From positions 1 to 33,264 of the forward strand of contig NZ_JAELUI010000056.1 of the NCBI RefSeq assembly GCF_016429285.1: a stretch of DNA of 33,264 nt. The letters run 5' to 3'. Under the pieces are notes generated by a model. The model was not told the origin of the DNA and did no database searches. It saw nothing but the letters and a program-made list of their open reading frames with translations. Positions 1 through 6,775 of the stretch are shown in pieces (position 1 is the first letter of the stretch; each line of letters begins with the position of its first letter). The translations under genes and the position numbers were made by a program. The stretch comes from Ralstonia sp. ASV6. GTDB lineage: Bacteria > Pseudomonadota > Gammaproteobacteria > Burkholderiales > Burkholderiaceae.

Positions 1-285
1 GCCCCACGAATGCCCCACCAGCACGACCTTGCCGGGCTGGTTGCCGATGGCGCGGCGCGTGGTGGCCACATCGTCGGCCAGCGAGTTCAGCCCGTTCTGC
101 AAAGCCTGGACTTTCACACCCTTGACCTGCAGCAGCGGAATGACCTTGGCCCAGTCCGAGCCATCGGCAAACGCGCCGTGCACGATCACCACGGAAGGCT
201 GGTCGGCGTCTGCCGCCAGGAGCGGTGCGCTGGTGGCCGTACCCAGTGCAAGCAATGCGAGGGAGACAGCGTTGCGTTTCAACAT
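1..285 (-). CDS. Exported alpha/beta-fold hydrolase, 3' end cut by window edge
   Basis: The reading frame starts at the ATG at 285-283 and stays open for 95 codons to the window edge, so only the N-terminal part is visible. Residues 1-25 look like a signal peptide (KR, then a Leu/Ala core, then PLLAA). The mature part has the oxyanion-region HGAFADGSDW (36-45) and, right at the edge, the nucleophile elbow GHSWG (91-95) with Ser93. This pattern is known from serine alpha/beta hydrolases of the AB_hydrolase_6 type (esterase-like). The acid and histidine of the triad lie outside. An AGGA ribosome site sits six bases before the ATG. It follows the small repeat protein on the same strand after 44 bases, so the two may share a transcript. 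The substrate cannot be told. Confidence 0.85.
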   Translation of the reverse strand, partial: MLKRNAVSLALLALGTATSAPLLAADADQPSVVIVHGAFADGSDWAKVIPLLQVKGVKVQALQNGLNSLADDVATTRRAIGNQPGKVVLVGHSWG

Positions 286-329
286 GTCGATTCCTGAGTC
301 GTTGAGCGAGTGTGTGGTGGATGGGTGGT

Positions 330-554
330 TCAAGCGTGGGCGCCGTCGTAGTAGGCATCGGCCGTGCGAGCGCCGTCTGTGTAGATGTCGGTCGAGCGAG
401 CGCCTTCGGTGTACGCGTCGCGTGCCTCCTGAACGGAACGCGCACCTTCGGTGTACGGGTCGCGTGCGCCGCCAAACGCGGTGGCAGCGTGTGCACCAGC
501 GGCAGCAACGGCGAGTGCAACAACAGCAAAAGACTTGACGAGATTGCGGGCCAT
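330..554 (-). CDS. Small secreted repeat protein, function unknown
   Basis: This 74-residue protein was not recognised as a named family. The chosen ATG (554-552) is preceded by GAGGA at 563-567 with eight bases of spacing; the frame stays open further upstream, but that part lacks a better start and reads like non-coding DNA. Residues 1-24 form a clear signal peptide (MARNLVKSF, hydrophobic core, AHA|A). The mature 50 residues are almost entirely imperfect repeats of the type (D)xYTEGARS: YTEGARS (34-40), YTEGARS (49-55), YTDGART (58-64), YYDGAHA (68-74). It is rich in Tyr, Asp/Glu, Gly, Ala and Arg and has no Cys. It precedes an exported hydrolase by 44 bases. It is probably periplasmic or extracellular; the role is unknown. 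Confidence 0.7.
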   Translation of the reverse strand: MARNLVKSFAVVALAVAAAGAHAATAFGGARDPYTEGARSVQEARDAYTEGARSTDIYTDGARTADAYYDGAHA

Positions 555-886
555 GATCGTTTTCCTCAGAAGGATGAGTTGGGGAGTACGCGGCCCGGTG
601 TTGCTTCGTATCGGTTCAACGTCAGGCCACGGAATGCATTGAAGCGTGCGGACGTATCCCGCACGTAGCAGGCAGCAGCCCGTTTTGTCTGATCGTGTAC
701 CGCCGCCATGGCCGGATACATGCGCATACAAAACCCCAGTCACCGAAGCCCGGTGGTACACAGCGATACAAATCGGCAGAACCGTGAAACATGCGGGATA
801 CACCGCGATCGCCTAATGCTGGGAACGAGGCAGGACCACTCCTCGCCCTCCCCCCTCGTCATCCATCCTTGATTTCAGGAGTTCCC
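555..886. other. 332-base divergent intergenic region
   Basis: This gap separates the small repeat protein (minus strand) from the cupin gene (plus strand). Besides the two ribosome sites, it holds the array of ATACA-type repeats described separately at 684-813. I see no convincing gene in it and no clear sigma70 promoter pair, although promoters for both flanking genes should lie here. Confidence 0.6.
684..813. promoter_or_regulatory. Array of GRTACA-type repeats, candidate regulator-binding sites
   Basis: Three direct copies start at 715 (GATACATGCGCATACAAA), 755 (GGTACACAGCGATACAAA) and 797 (GATACACCGCGAT). Copies one and two match at 12 of 18 positions, and the start-to-start distances are 40 and 42 bases, close to four helical turns. 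A related copy reads on the minus strand from 701 down to 684 (GGTACACGATCAGACAAA). Regular phasing in a divergent promoter region suggests binding of one regulator at several sites, but no regulator gene lies alongside and the assignment is inference. Confidence 0.4.
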
Positions 887-1285
887 ATGCAACCGATTCG
901 AATCGCCGCTGCCCTGCTCGTGCTCGGAAGCACCTTTGCTTCGCACAGCGCGTTGGCCCAGTCAGACGGCGTGCAACGCACCGACCTCGTTCACAAAAAC
1001 CTGAGCGCGAATGGCTATGAAACCCTGCAGGTGCGGGTCGATTTTGATGAGAAGGCGTTCGCCCCCAACCACGCACATCCGGGCGAAGAGATCGCCCACG
1101 TGCTGATGGGTTCGCTTGAGTACCGGCTCGACGGCAAGCCGCCGGTAACGCTGCAAGCCGGTGAGTCGTTGTTCATTCCGGCCGGTGTCGCGCATTCGGC
1201 AAGAAACGTCGGCAGCGGCAAGGCATCGGAGCTGGCGACTTACGTGGTCAGGAAAGGCGAGCCGCTCGTCCAGCTCGTCCGGTAA
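887..1285 (+). CDS. Exported single-domain cupin protein
   Basis: A 132-residue protein with a signal peptide at about 1-25 (ending SALAQ) and one cupin barrel. The first cupin motif is visible as H62-A-H64-P-G-E-E68 and the second as P98-A-G-V-A-H103, giving the usual three-His/one-Glu metal site. The ATG at 887 is chosen because AGGAG (877-881) lies five bases upstream and because the signal peptide begins there; the frame extends further upstream without such support. It is followed after 41 bases by another exported enzyme on the same strand, so the two are probably one operon. Small periplasmic cupins may be dioxygenase-like, isomerase-like or only ligand-binding; nothing here decides which. 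Confidence 0.85.
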   Translation: MQPIRIAAALLVLGSTFASHSALAQSDGVQRTDLVHKNLSANGYETLQVRVDFDEKAFAPNHAHPGEEIAHVLMGSLEYRLDGKPPVTLQAGESLFIPAGVAHSARNVGSGKASELATYVVRKGEPLVQLVR

Positions 1286-1326
1286 GCCCATTCATCCAAC
1301 CACCCGAACACCTGAAGGGAGAACCC

Positions 1327-2370
1327 ATGTCGAACGCCGTCAACCTCCGTCGCCGCCGTCTTCTTGGCACCACCATCGCTAGCATCGGCGTGCTCGATCT
1401 CGGGCTGGCCGAGCTTGTGCATGCGCAGCCCGTGCCATCCACATCGAATGCGCTGTCGGCTGGTCAGGCCAATCCATTTGGCACTCTGCATCAGATTGAT
1501 GCGGGCGTACTCAACATCGGCTACGCAGACCTGGGCCCGAGAAGCGGCCCCGCCGTGATCCTGTTGCACGGCTGGCCGTATGACATTTACAGCTATGCGG
1601 AGGTGGCGCCGGCACTGGCCGCCGCCGGCTATCGCGTGCTCGTGCCGTACCTGCGCGGCTATGGCACCACGCGCATCCGCTCGGCAGAGACGCCGCGCAA
1701 TGGGCAACAGGCTGCGCTGGCGGTCGACATCATCGCGTTCATGGATGCGCTCAAGATCGAGCAAGCCCACTTTGGCGGCTACGACTGGGGGGCACGCACG
1801 GCAGACATCATCGCGGCGCTGTGGCCGGAACGTTGCAAGACGCTGGTTTCGGTAAGCGGCTACCTGATCGGCAGCCAGGAGGCCAACCGCAAACCGCTGC
1901 CACCAGCGGCGGAGTTTGCGTGGTGGTATCAGTTCTACTTCACGACCGAGCGCGGCGCGCAAGGCTATGCCGCCAACTGCAAAGACTTCAACCACCTGAT
2001 CTGGAAGCTCGCCTCGCCCACGTGGAAGTTTGACGACGCCACCTACGACCGCAGCGCCAAGGCGTTCGACAACCCAGACCACGTGGCCGTCGTCATCCAC
2101 AACTACCGCTGGCGCCTGGGGCTTGCCCAGGGTGAATCGCAGTTCGATACACTGGAAAAGCGCCTAGCCACCGCACCCGCCATTACGGTGCCCACCATCA
2201 CCATGGAAGGCGATGCCAACGGCGCACCGCACCCGGAGCCGGCTGCGTACGCAAAGAAGTTCACGGGCAAGTACCAGCACCGGAACATCGGCGGTGGCAT
2301 CGGGCACAACCTGCCGCAGGAAGCGCCCAAGGCATTTGTGCAGGCGATGCTGGATGTGGTGCGGCTTTGA
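1327..2370 (+). CDS. Exported epoxide-hydrolase-like alpha/beta hydrolase
   Basis: A 347-residue protein. The N-terminus carries a run of arginines, RRRRLLG (8-14), and a hydrophobic stretch ending VHAQ (31-34), which fits a Tat-type signal. The enzyme core shows HGWP (81-84), the HGxP oxyanion motif of epoxide hydrolases; the nucleophile elbow GGYDWGAR (150-157) with Asp153 instead of Ser; a likely acid Asp296 in MEGDANG; and His327 in GIGHNLPQEAP. An Asp nucleophile with HGxP is the established signature of the epoxide hydrolase/haloalkane dehalogenase branch and argues against a plain esterase. AAGGGAGAA precedes the ATG. It follows the cupin closely. Export is unusual for characterised epoxide hydrolases but occurs in related bacterial proteins. 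Substrate unknown. Confidence 0.88.
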   Translation: MSNAVNLRRRRLLGTTIASIGVLDLGLAELVHAQPVPSTSNALSAGQANPFGTLHQIDAGVLNIGYADLGPRSGPAVILLHGWPYDIYSYAEVAPALAAAGYRVLVPYLRGYGTTRIRSAETPRNGQQAALAVDIIAFMDALKIEQAHFGGYDWGARTADIIAALWPERCKTLVSVSGYLIGSQEANRKPLPPAAEFAWWYQFYFTTERGAQGYAANCKDFNHLIWKLASPTWKFDDATYDRSAKAFDNPDHVAVVIHNYRWRLGLAQGESQFDTLEKRLATAPAITVPTITMEGDANGAPHPEPAAYAKKFTGKYQHRNIGGGIGHNLPQEAPKAFVQAMLDVVRL

Positions 2371-2417
2371 AGAAAACAGCAATCCGGTGATGCACGGGAA
2401 GCCGATCACCGGATTGC
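2371..2417 (-). terminator. Rho-independent terminator of the AEC transporter gene
   Basis: Two perfect 13-base arms (2379-2391 and 2405-2417) flank a 13-base loop. Read on the minus strand the hairpin is followed by TGTTTTCT (2378-2371), so it is a good terminator for the transporter gene ending at 2422. It lies just after the stop codon of the forward hydrolase gene at 2370 and may also act on that convergent transcript, though without a T tract in that direction. Confidence 0.75.
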
Positions 2418-2421
2418 GCAC

Positions 2422-3375
2422 TCACAAGGCGGATATCAACCCCTGCGGCAACCCGCGTGTCACCACCAGCAGTGTCATCACGGCTGGCATGGCGGCGGCG
2501 GCCAGTACGGTCTGCGCCGCGGTAATCCCTGCCATGAGTGGCGCATCGCCGCCGAGCTGGCGCGCCATGATGTAGGACGACGACGCCGTCGGCAGCGCCT
2601 GGAACAGCAGCGCGACCATCAGCGCCACATCGGTCAACCCAATGGCATGACCCACCGCCAGCGTCAGCATCGGCATGGCCAGAAACTTGACGAGCGACGA
2701 CACGGCCACCGGTTGCACCCACGAGCGCACACCGCTGAAGTTCAGCGCCGCCCCCACGCATAGCAGACCGAGCGGCATTGACGCCGCACCGAGCGAACGC
2801 ACCGCAGGCTCGATCAAGCCTGGAACCTGCAGGCCGGCGATCTGCATGCCGATGCCCAGCACACACGCCACCACCAGCGGGTTCGTCACGATCTGGCGCA
2901 CGAGCGCCTTGCCGCTCAGCCTCACCGAACCGAAACGCGCAAACACCAGCACGCACAGCAGATTGACGGTCGGCACGATGGCCGCGTTGCACACAGCGGC
3001 CAACGCAATGCCCTTGGCACCGAAGAGCCCCGCAGCCAGTGACACGCCCACGTAGTTGTTGAAACGCACGCCACCTTGAAATACGGACGTGAAGGCCGCG
3101 CCGTCCACACCCATCCAGGGCCGGGTCAGCACCAGGGCCACCGCCACCACCACCGTTGCCACGATCAGCGTGCCGGCCAGCGGCAACACCGGCAACGCCT
3201 GCAAGTGCGCACTCGCCAGGCCATGCGTGAACAGCGCAGGCAGCAGGACGTAGTAGCAGAGCCGCTCAGCCTGCGGCCAGAACGCATCTGCAATGAAACC
3301 GGTGTGCTTGAGCCCATAACCGAGCGCAACCAGGAGGGCAACCGGCACCAGGGCCAGCAGGATCGCGGCGGTCAT
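2422..3375 (-). CDS. AEC-family membrane transporter
   Basis: A 317-residue, very hydrophobic protein of the auxin efflux carrier (AEC) family, which moves small organic anions or amino-acid-like solutes across the inner membrane. About ten membrane segments can be read, from MTAAILLALVPVALLVALGYG at the N-terminus to a helix near AVLAAAAMPAVMTLLV at the C-terminus. Family-type features include GVRFNNYVG after the third helix, the central NAAIVPTVNLL, and the polar-then-Pro segment FQALPTASSSYIMARQLGGD near the end. The ATG at 3375 is preferred over an upstream TTG because GGGAG lies about eight bases before it. A LysR gene lies directly upstream on the same strand and is the likely regulator. 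Substrate not predictable. Confidence 0.9.
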   Translation of the reverse strand: MTAAILLALVPVALLVALGYGLKHTGFIADAFWPQAERLCYYVLLPALFTHGLASAHLQALPVLPLAGTLIVATVVVAVALVLTRPWMGVDGAAFTSVFQGGVRFNNYVGVSLAAGLFGAKGIALAAVCNAAIVPTVNLLCVLVFARFGSVRLSGKALVRQIVTNPLVVACVLGIGMQIAGLQVPGLIEPAVRSLGAASMPLGLLCVGAALNFSGVRSWVQPVAVSSLVKFLAMPMLTLAVGHAIGLTDVALMVALLFQALPTASSSYIMARQLGGDAPLMAGITAAQTVLAAAAMPAVMTLLVVTRGLPQGLISAL

Positions 3376-3497
3376 GGCCGGACTCCCGTGCAAAGGTACG
3401 CAACCAATATGGAAGACGTGTGGGAAGAGATGCGCGACAACATGGCGATGCTCGATCAGAACAGGAACACCGCCAAGCTATCACGCCGTGACAGCAG

Positions 3498-3524
3498 CAA
3501 TCATTGTGATTGATCGTGCAATCA
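3498..3524. promoter_or_regulatory. CAATCA inverted and direct repeats upstream of the AEC gene
   Basis: A perfect inverted repeat CAATCA-TTG-TGATTG (3498-3512) is followed by a further CAATCA (3519-3524) that overlaps the stop codon of the upstream LysR gene. Position and symmetry fit an activator site for the AEC transporter gene, which starts about 120 bases further along the minus strand. Binding by the neighbouring LysR protein is inference. Confidence 0.4.
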
Positions 3525-4406
3525 ACGAGAAATACTCATGGCAGATTCGACCACCGCATCGGCCAATGCCTGTGTGAAGCGCTCTGCCGGACGCGATTGA
3601 TGTTCAAGCAAAACGACGGCCCGGCGCGTCTGCGGCTGGCCGAACGGCAGGCGTGTGATGGGCGGCAGCTGCGTCAGCACGGCATCGGACAGCGCCACCA
3701 CGGCAGCGCCCAGGCCGCTCGCCACCATCTGCACGATGGTGTCCTTGTTGTCGAGCACCATCTCTTCGCGCACTCGCACGCCCAGGCGGCGCAGCTCCGA
3801 AGCGATCATCCGGCCGGCCCACGCCTGCGCGTCAAACCGGATGAATGGCAGTTCGGTCAGCAGCGCACGCGCGTCGTGCTTTGCGTACTGCGGTGGGGCC
3901 AGCAACCAGAAGCGGTCTTCATAGAGCGTTGACCAGACCAACTCGGCCGGATGCGGCCGCACGGGCTGCGAGGTGATCGCCGCATCCAGCTCGCCATCAG
4001 CCACGCGCTGTGCAAGCTCGGCCGACATGCCGGCCGCCACGTGCACGCGCAGCCCTGGGTGATCACGCCGCAAGGTCAGCAGCGCATTGGGCAGCGGCCC
4101 GGACAACGCGGTCTGGATGGCGCCGATACGCAACCGGCCGACCAGCGATTTCTCGTCGCTCAGCGCATCAGGAATCCGGTCGTACAGGGCCAGGATCTGC
4201 TCGGCCTGCGCAAGCACGATGCGCCCCGCTTCCGTGAGCGAAGGCTCGCGGCGCGAGCGATCGAACAGGCGCACGTTGAACTCCTCCTCCAGTGATTTGA
4301 CCTGCAGGCTGACCGCCGATTGCGTCAACCCGATGGCTTCACCCGCGCGGGCAAACGTCCGGTGGCGGGCAATGGCGACGAGCGTTCTCAGTGCGCGTAA
4401 AGACAT
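3522..4406 (-). CDS. LysR-type transcriptional regulator
   Basis: A 294-residue protein with the standard LysR layout: N-terminal winged helix-turn-helix (MSLRALRTLVAIARHRTFAR, then GLTQSAVSLQVKSLEEEF at about 26-43, then RLFDR) and a two-lobed ligand-binding domain from about residue 90. The start MSLRALR at 4406 is chosen because it matches family N-termini; the frame runs 45 codons further upstream but that part is not LysR-like. No strong ribosome site is visible. It sits upstream of the AEC transporter gene on the same strand (146-base gap) and 56 bases downstream of a second LysR gene. The likely target is the transporter gene; the inducer is unknown. Confidence 0.92.
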   Translation of the reverse strand: MSLRALRTLVAIARHRTFARAGEAIGLTQSAVSLQVKSLEEEFNVRLFDRSRREPSLTEAGRIVLAQAEQILALYDRIPDALSDEKSLVGRLRIGAIQTALSGPLPNALLTLRRDHPGLRVHVAAGMSAELAQRVADGELDAAITSQPVRPHPAELVWSTLYEDRFWLLAPPQYAKHDARALLTELPFIRFDAQAWAGRMIASELRRLGVRVREEMVLDNKDTIVQMVASGLGAAVVALSDAVLTQLPPITRLPFGQPQTRRAVVLLEHQSRPAERFTQALADAVVESAMSISR

Positions 4407-4462
4407 GATCAGGAGCGAGATTTGATCGGATGAGGATAGCGCATCGCACGCACGTGCAAACG

Positions 4463-5362
4463 CTATCGGCGTAGCTTGATGGCCTGCGCTTGCCGCCACA
4501 GCGCGGCAGCCGCGGGCGACAGCCGACGCTGGTTCAGGCAAGCCAGCCCGACGCGGCGTAACGTGCGTGGCGTGATCTTGCGCACCACCACACCCGCGTG
4601 CTGCTCGGGCAGCGCCAACGACGCGACGATCGACACGCCCTGCCCACGCGCCACGAACTCCAGAATCGACAGCAGTTGCGACAGCTCATGCGTGACTTTG
4701 GGTTGAACGTTGGCCCGCGCAAACATGCGCGCCACCAAGTCTTGCGAGCCGGCATGGGTGAGGATCAGCGGATACCGCGCCAGCGCGCGCAGATCGACGG
4801 AATCGGCCTGCGCCAGCGGATGCTGTGCCGGCACGATGGCAACAAGCTCGTCCACTGCCAGCGGCAGCGTATCGAATTGCGGCTTGGGCAACGTGACAAC
4901 AGCAAGCTCGATGCAGCGTTCAACCAGCTCCTGTTCGATTTCCGCATCGGGCTTTTCCGTGACGTACACCTCGATGCCGGGGTGGCGCTCCTGAAAACGT
5001 TCCAGCAGCGGCGGCAGCAGCCGCAGCGATGAGCTGGCGCCAAACGAGCCGATCCGCAGCATGCCACTCTGCAGGCCAGTACTGGCAGCGGCTGTGGCCT
5101 GGATCAGGTTCAGCGCCGCAAAGAGATCCCGCACATGCGGAAGAATCTGCTGCCCCGCGTGCGTCAGCTCAACCGCCTGCGCATTGCGATCCACCAGCGC
5201 GGTGCCCAGCGCGGTTTCCAATGCACGCAATGCGTGGCTTGTTGCCGACGGCGTCATGCCGATCCGGGCACCAGCGCTGGCCATGCCGTCGGCACCGGCC
5301 AGTGACAACAGCAGTTCCAGTTGACGGAGGGTTGGGGTCTGCGGTGCCAGCGGCTTCTTCAT
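4463..5362 (-). CDS. LysR-type regulator divergent from the aminotransferase
   Basis: A 299-residue LysR protein. The helix-turn-helix lies at about residues 26-47 (GMASAGARIGMTPSATSHALRALE), followed by LVDRNAQAVELTHAGQQILP and a ligand-binding domain from about residue 95 (LRIGSFGASSSLRLLPPLL). It reads away from the aminotransferase gene with only 88 bases between the starts, the classic arrangement in which a LysR regulator controls the divergent gene and itself. A long inverted repeat in that gap overlaps its own start codon. The pair may govern amino-acid use, but the effector cannot be named. Confidence 0.92.
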   Translation of the reverse strand: MKKPLAPQTPTLRQLELLLSLAGADGMASAGARIGMTPSATSHALRALETALGTALVDRNAQAVELTHAGQQILPHVRDLFAALNLIQATAAASTGLQSGMLRIGSFGASSSLRLLPPLLERFQERHPGIEVYVTEKPDAEIEQELVERCIELAVVTLPKPQFDTLPLAVDELVAIVPAQHPLAQADSVDLRALARYPLILTHAGSQDLVARMFARANVQPKVTHELSQLLSILEFVARGQGVSIVASLALPEQHAGVVVRKITPRTLRRVGLACLNQRRLSPAAAALWRQAQAIKLRR

Positions 5363-5399
5363 GTTGAATGAAAACTCAATTGAGCTTGAACAACATGAA
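5358..5399. promoter_or_regulatory. Nested inverted repeats between LysR gene and aminotransferase gene
   Basis: Perfect 8-base arms TTCATGTT (5358-5365) and AACATGAA (5392-5399) enclose a perfect 10-base palindrome CTCAATTGAG (5375-5384). The left arm covers the LysR start codon. This is the expected place for a LysR autoregulatory and activation site. A TTGACA at 5407-5412 could be a -35 box toward the aminotransferase, but no good -10 follows at the usual distance. Confidence 0.5.
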
Positions 5400-5450
5400 T
5401 TCTAGATTGACAGGCATTCACATTGATAGCACTCGCAAGAGGCACGCCGC

Positions 5451-6653
5451 ATGTTCTCCACCACCGTCTCCACCCTTCGGCCTTCCCCCATTCAAGTCAT
5501 GGCCGAACGTACGCGCCAGGCCGTGCAAGCCGGCCGCAGCGTTGTCGACATGACGCTGGGAGAGCCCGACTTTCCGACACCCGAGCACATTGGCGAAGCC
5601 GCCATGCGCGCGATTGCCGACGGGCACACCCGCTACACCCCGATCAATGGCACCGTGCAGCTGCGCGAAGCCATCGTGCGCAAGCTGCTGCGCGATAACG
5701 GCCTGATCTATACCCCGGCGGACATCAGCGTGGGCTGTGGCGGCAAGCAGGTCATCTACCAGGCATTCCTGGCTACGTTGAACCGGGGGGATGAGGTTCT
5801 GATTCCGGCGCCATACTGGGCCTCGTATGCGGACATCGTCTCCATGAACGGCGGCACGCTGCGGCCGCTGCTCACATCGCCCGAAACCGGCTACGCGCTC
5901 CAGCCCGAAACCCTGGAAGCCGCAATCACGCTGCGCACCAAATGGCTGGTGCTGAATTCGCCCAGCAACCCGAGCGGCACGGCCTACACCGCCGACCAGT
6001 TGCTGCGCTTTGCCGAGATTCTGCGCAACAGCGCCAACCAGCGGTTCTTCGTTCTCGTCGATGACATCTACGAGCACATCCTGTACGACGGGCGCCGCCC
6101 TGCCACGCTGGCAGCCATTGCGCCGGATCTGGCACCGCGCATCCTGACAGTGAACGGCGTATCCAAGGCCTATTCCATGACGGGATGGCGCGTGGGGTAC
6201 GCGTGCGGGCCGCGCGCCCTGATCGAAGCGATGACCAAGATCCAGATGCAGATCAACTCGCATACGTCGTCCATCTCGCAAGCGGCAGCAGCGGCCGCAC
6301 TGGATGGCCCGCAGGAGGAGGTCGTGCGTCGCTGCGGCATTTTCCAGGCGCGGCGGGATTTCCTCCTGCAGCGGTTCGCAGCGATCGATGGGCTGCGTAC
6401 ACCCAGGCCGGAGGGTGCCTTCTACCTGTTTCCGGATGTGCGCGCCTTTATCGGCCGCAGAACGCCCAATGGCAGCGCCGTTGACGATGATGTTGCGCTG
6501 GCGGCCTATTTGCTGGAACAGGGCGTGGCCGTTGTGCCGGGGTCTGGCTTTGGCATGCCCGGCTTCCTGCGGCTGTCGTATGCGACATCGGATGCGCAGC
6601 TTGCGTTGGCAGCGGATCGGATAGCGACAGCGCTGGGGACGCTTGCGAAATGA
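5451..6653 (+). CDS. Class I PLP-dependent aminotransferase
   Basis: A 400-residue fold-type I aminotransferase of the aspartate/aromatic aminotransferase kind (subgroup I-gamma length and motifs). Visible active-site residues are Asn174 in NPSNPSG-type context (PSNPSG, 171-176), Asp204 and Tyr207 in VDDIYEH, the PLP-binding Lys239 in SKAYSMTGWRVG, and the substrate-carboxylate Arg374 in GFLRLSYA. The N-terminal MTLGEPDFPTPEHI and GHTRYTPINGTVQLREA are family hallmarks. It transfers an amino group from an amino acid to a 2-oxoacid in the cytoplasm. An AGAGG precedes the ATG. The divergent LysR gene probably regulates it, and a hairpin follows its stop codon. The exact substrate pair (aspartate, aromatic or other) cannot be settled from sequence. 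Confidence 0.92.
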   Translation: MFSTTVSTLRPSPIQVMAERTRQAVQAGRSVVDMTLGEPDFPTPEHIGEAAMRAIADGHTRYTPINGTVQLREAIVRKLLRDNGLIYTPADISVGCGGKQVIYQAFLATLNRGDEVLIPAPYWASYADIVSMNGGTLRPLLTSPETGYALQPETLEAAITLRTKWLVLNSPSNPSGTAYTADQLLRFAEILRNSANQRFFVLVDDIYEHILYDGRRPATLAAIAPDLAPRILTVNGVSKAYSMTGWRVGYACGPRALIEAMTKIQMQINSHTSSISQAAAAAALDGPQEEVVRRCGIFQARRDFLLQRFAAIDGLRTPRPEGAFYLFPDVRAFIGRRTPNGSAVDDDVALAAYLLEQGVAVVPGSGFGMPGFLRLSYATSDAQLALAADRIATALGTLAK

Positions 6654-6686
6654 ATGGACCGCGGCTTGAGTGAGCCGCCTTCATTT
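6648..6686 (+). terminator. Terminator-like hairpin after the aminotransferase gene
   Basis: GCGGCT (6661-6666), a six-base loop and AGCCGC (6673-6678) form the core stem. Outer arms AAATGAA (6648-6654, containing the stop codon) and TTCATTT (6680-6686) can pair as well. The A-rich left flank and T-rich right flank fit an intrinsic terminator. Confidence 0.6.
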
Positions 6687-6695
6687 ACACGATGA

Positions 6696-6707
6696 ATGAC
6701 CAGTCAT
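6696..6707. promoter_or_regulatory. Palindrome upstream of the phosphatase-kinase-SDR operon
   Basis: ATGAC-CA-GTCAT is an inverted repeat with perfect 5-base arms. TACAAT at 6711-6716 resembles a -10 box. The site resembles short TetR-type operators, but no TetR gene is in the window and a -35 box at normal spacing is not evident. Confidence 0.35.
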
Positions 6708-6739
6708 CAATACAATAAATTTCAAAAATAGACGCCAAA

Positions 6740-6768
6740 TCGCTAAGCTGGGTCCCCCAACTTAGCGA
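6740..6768 (+). promoter_or_regulatory. Leader hairpin just before the phosphatase start codon
   Basis: TCGCTAAG (6740-6747) pairs with CTTAGCGA (6761-6768). After one mismatch, TGGG (6749-6752) pairs with CCCA (6756-6759) around a 3-base loop. The helix ends seven bases before the ATG at 6776 and covers the place where a ribosome site should be; no good Shine-Dalgarno sequence is visible outside it. It may modulate translation or be a DNA operator. Confidence 0.45.
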
Positions 6769-6775
6769 GCAGACG

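Noticed and set aside
5418-6281. A 287-codon minus-strand frame opposite the aminotransferase
   Set aside because: The forward aminotransferase carries every catalytic residue; the antisense frame shows no domain.
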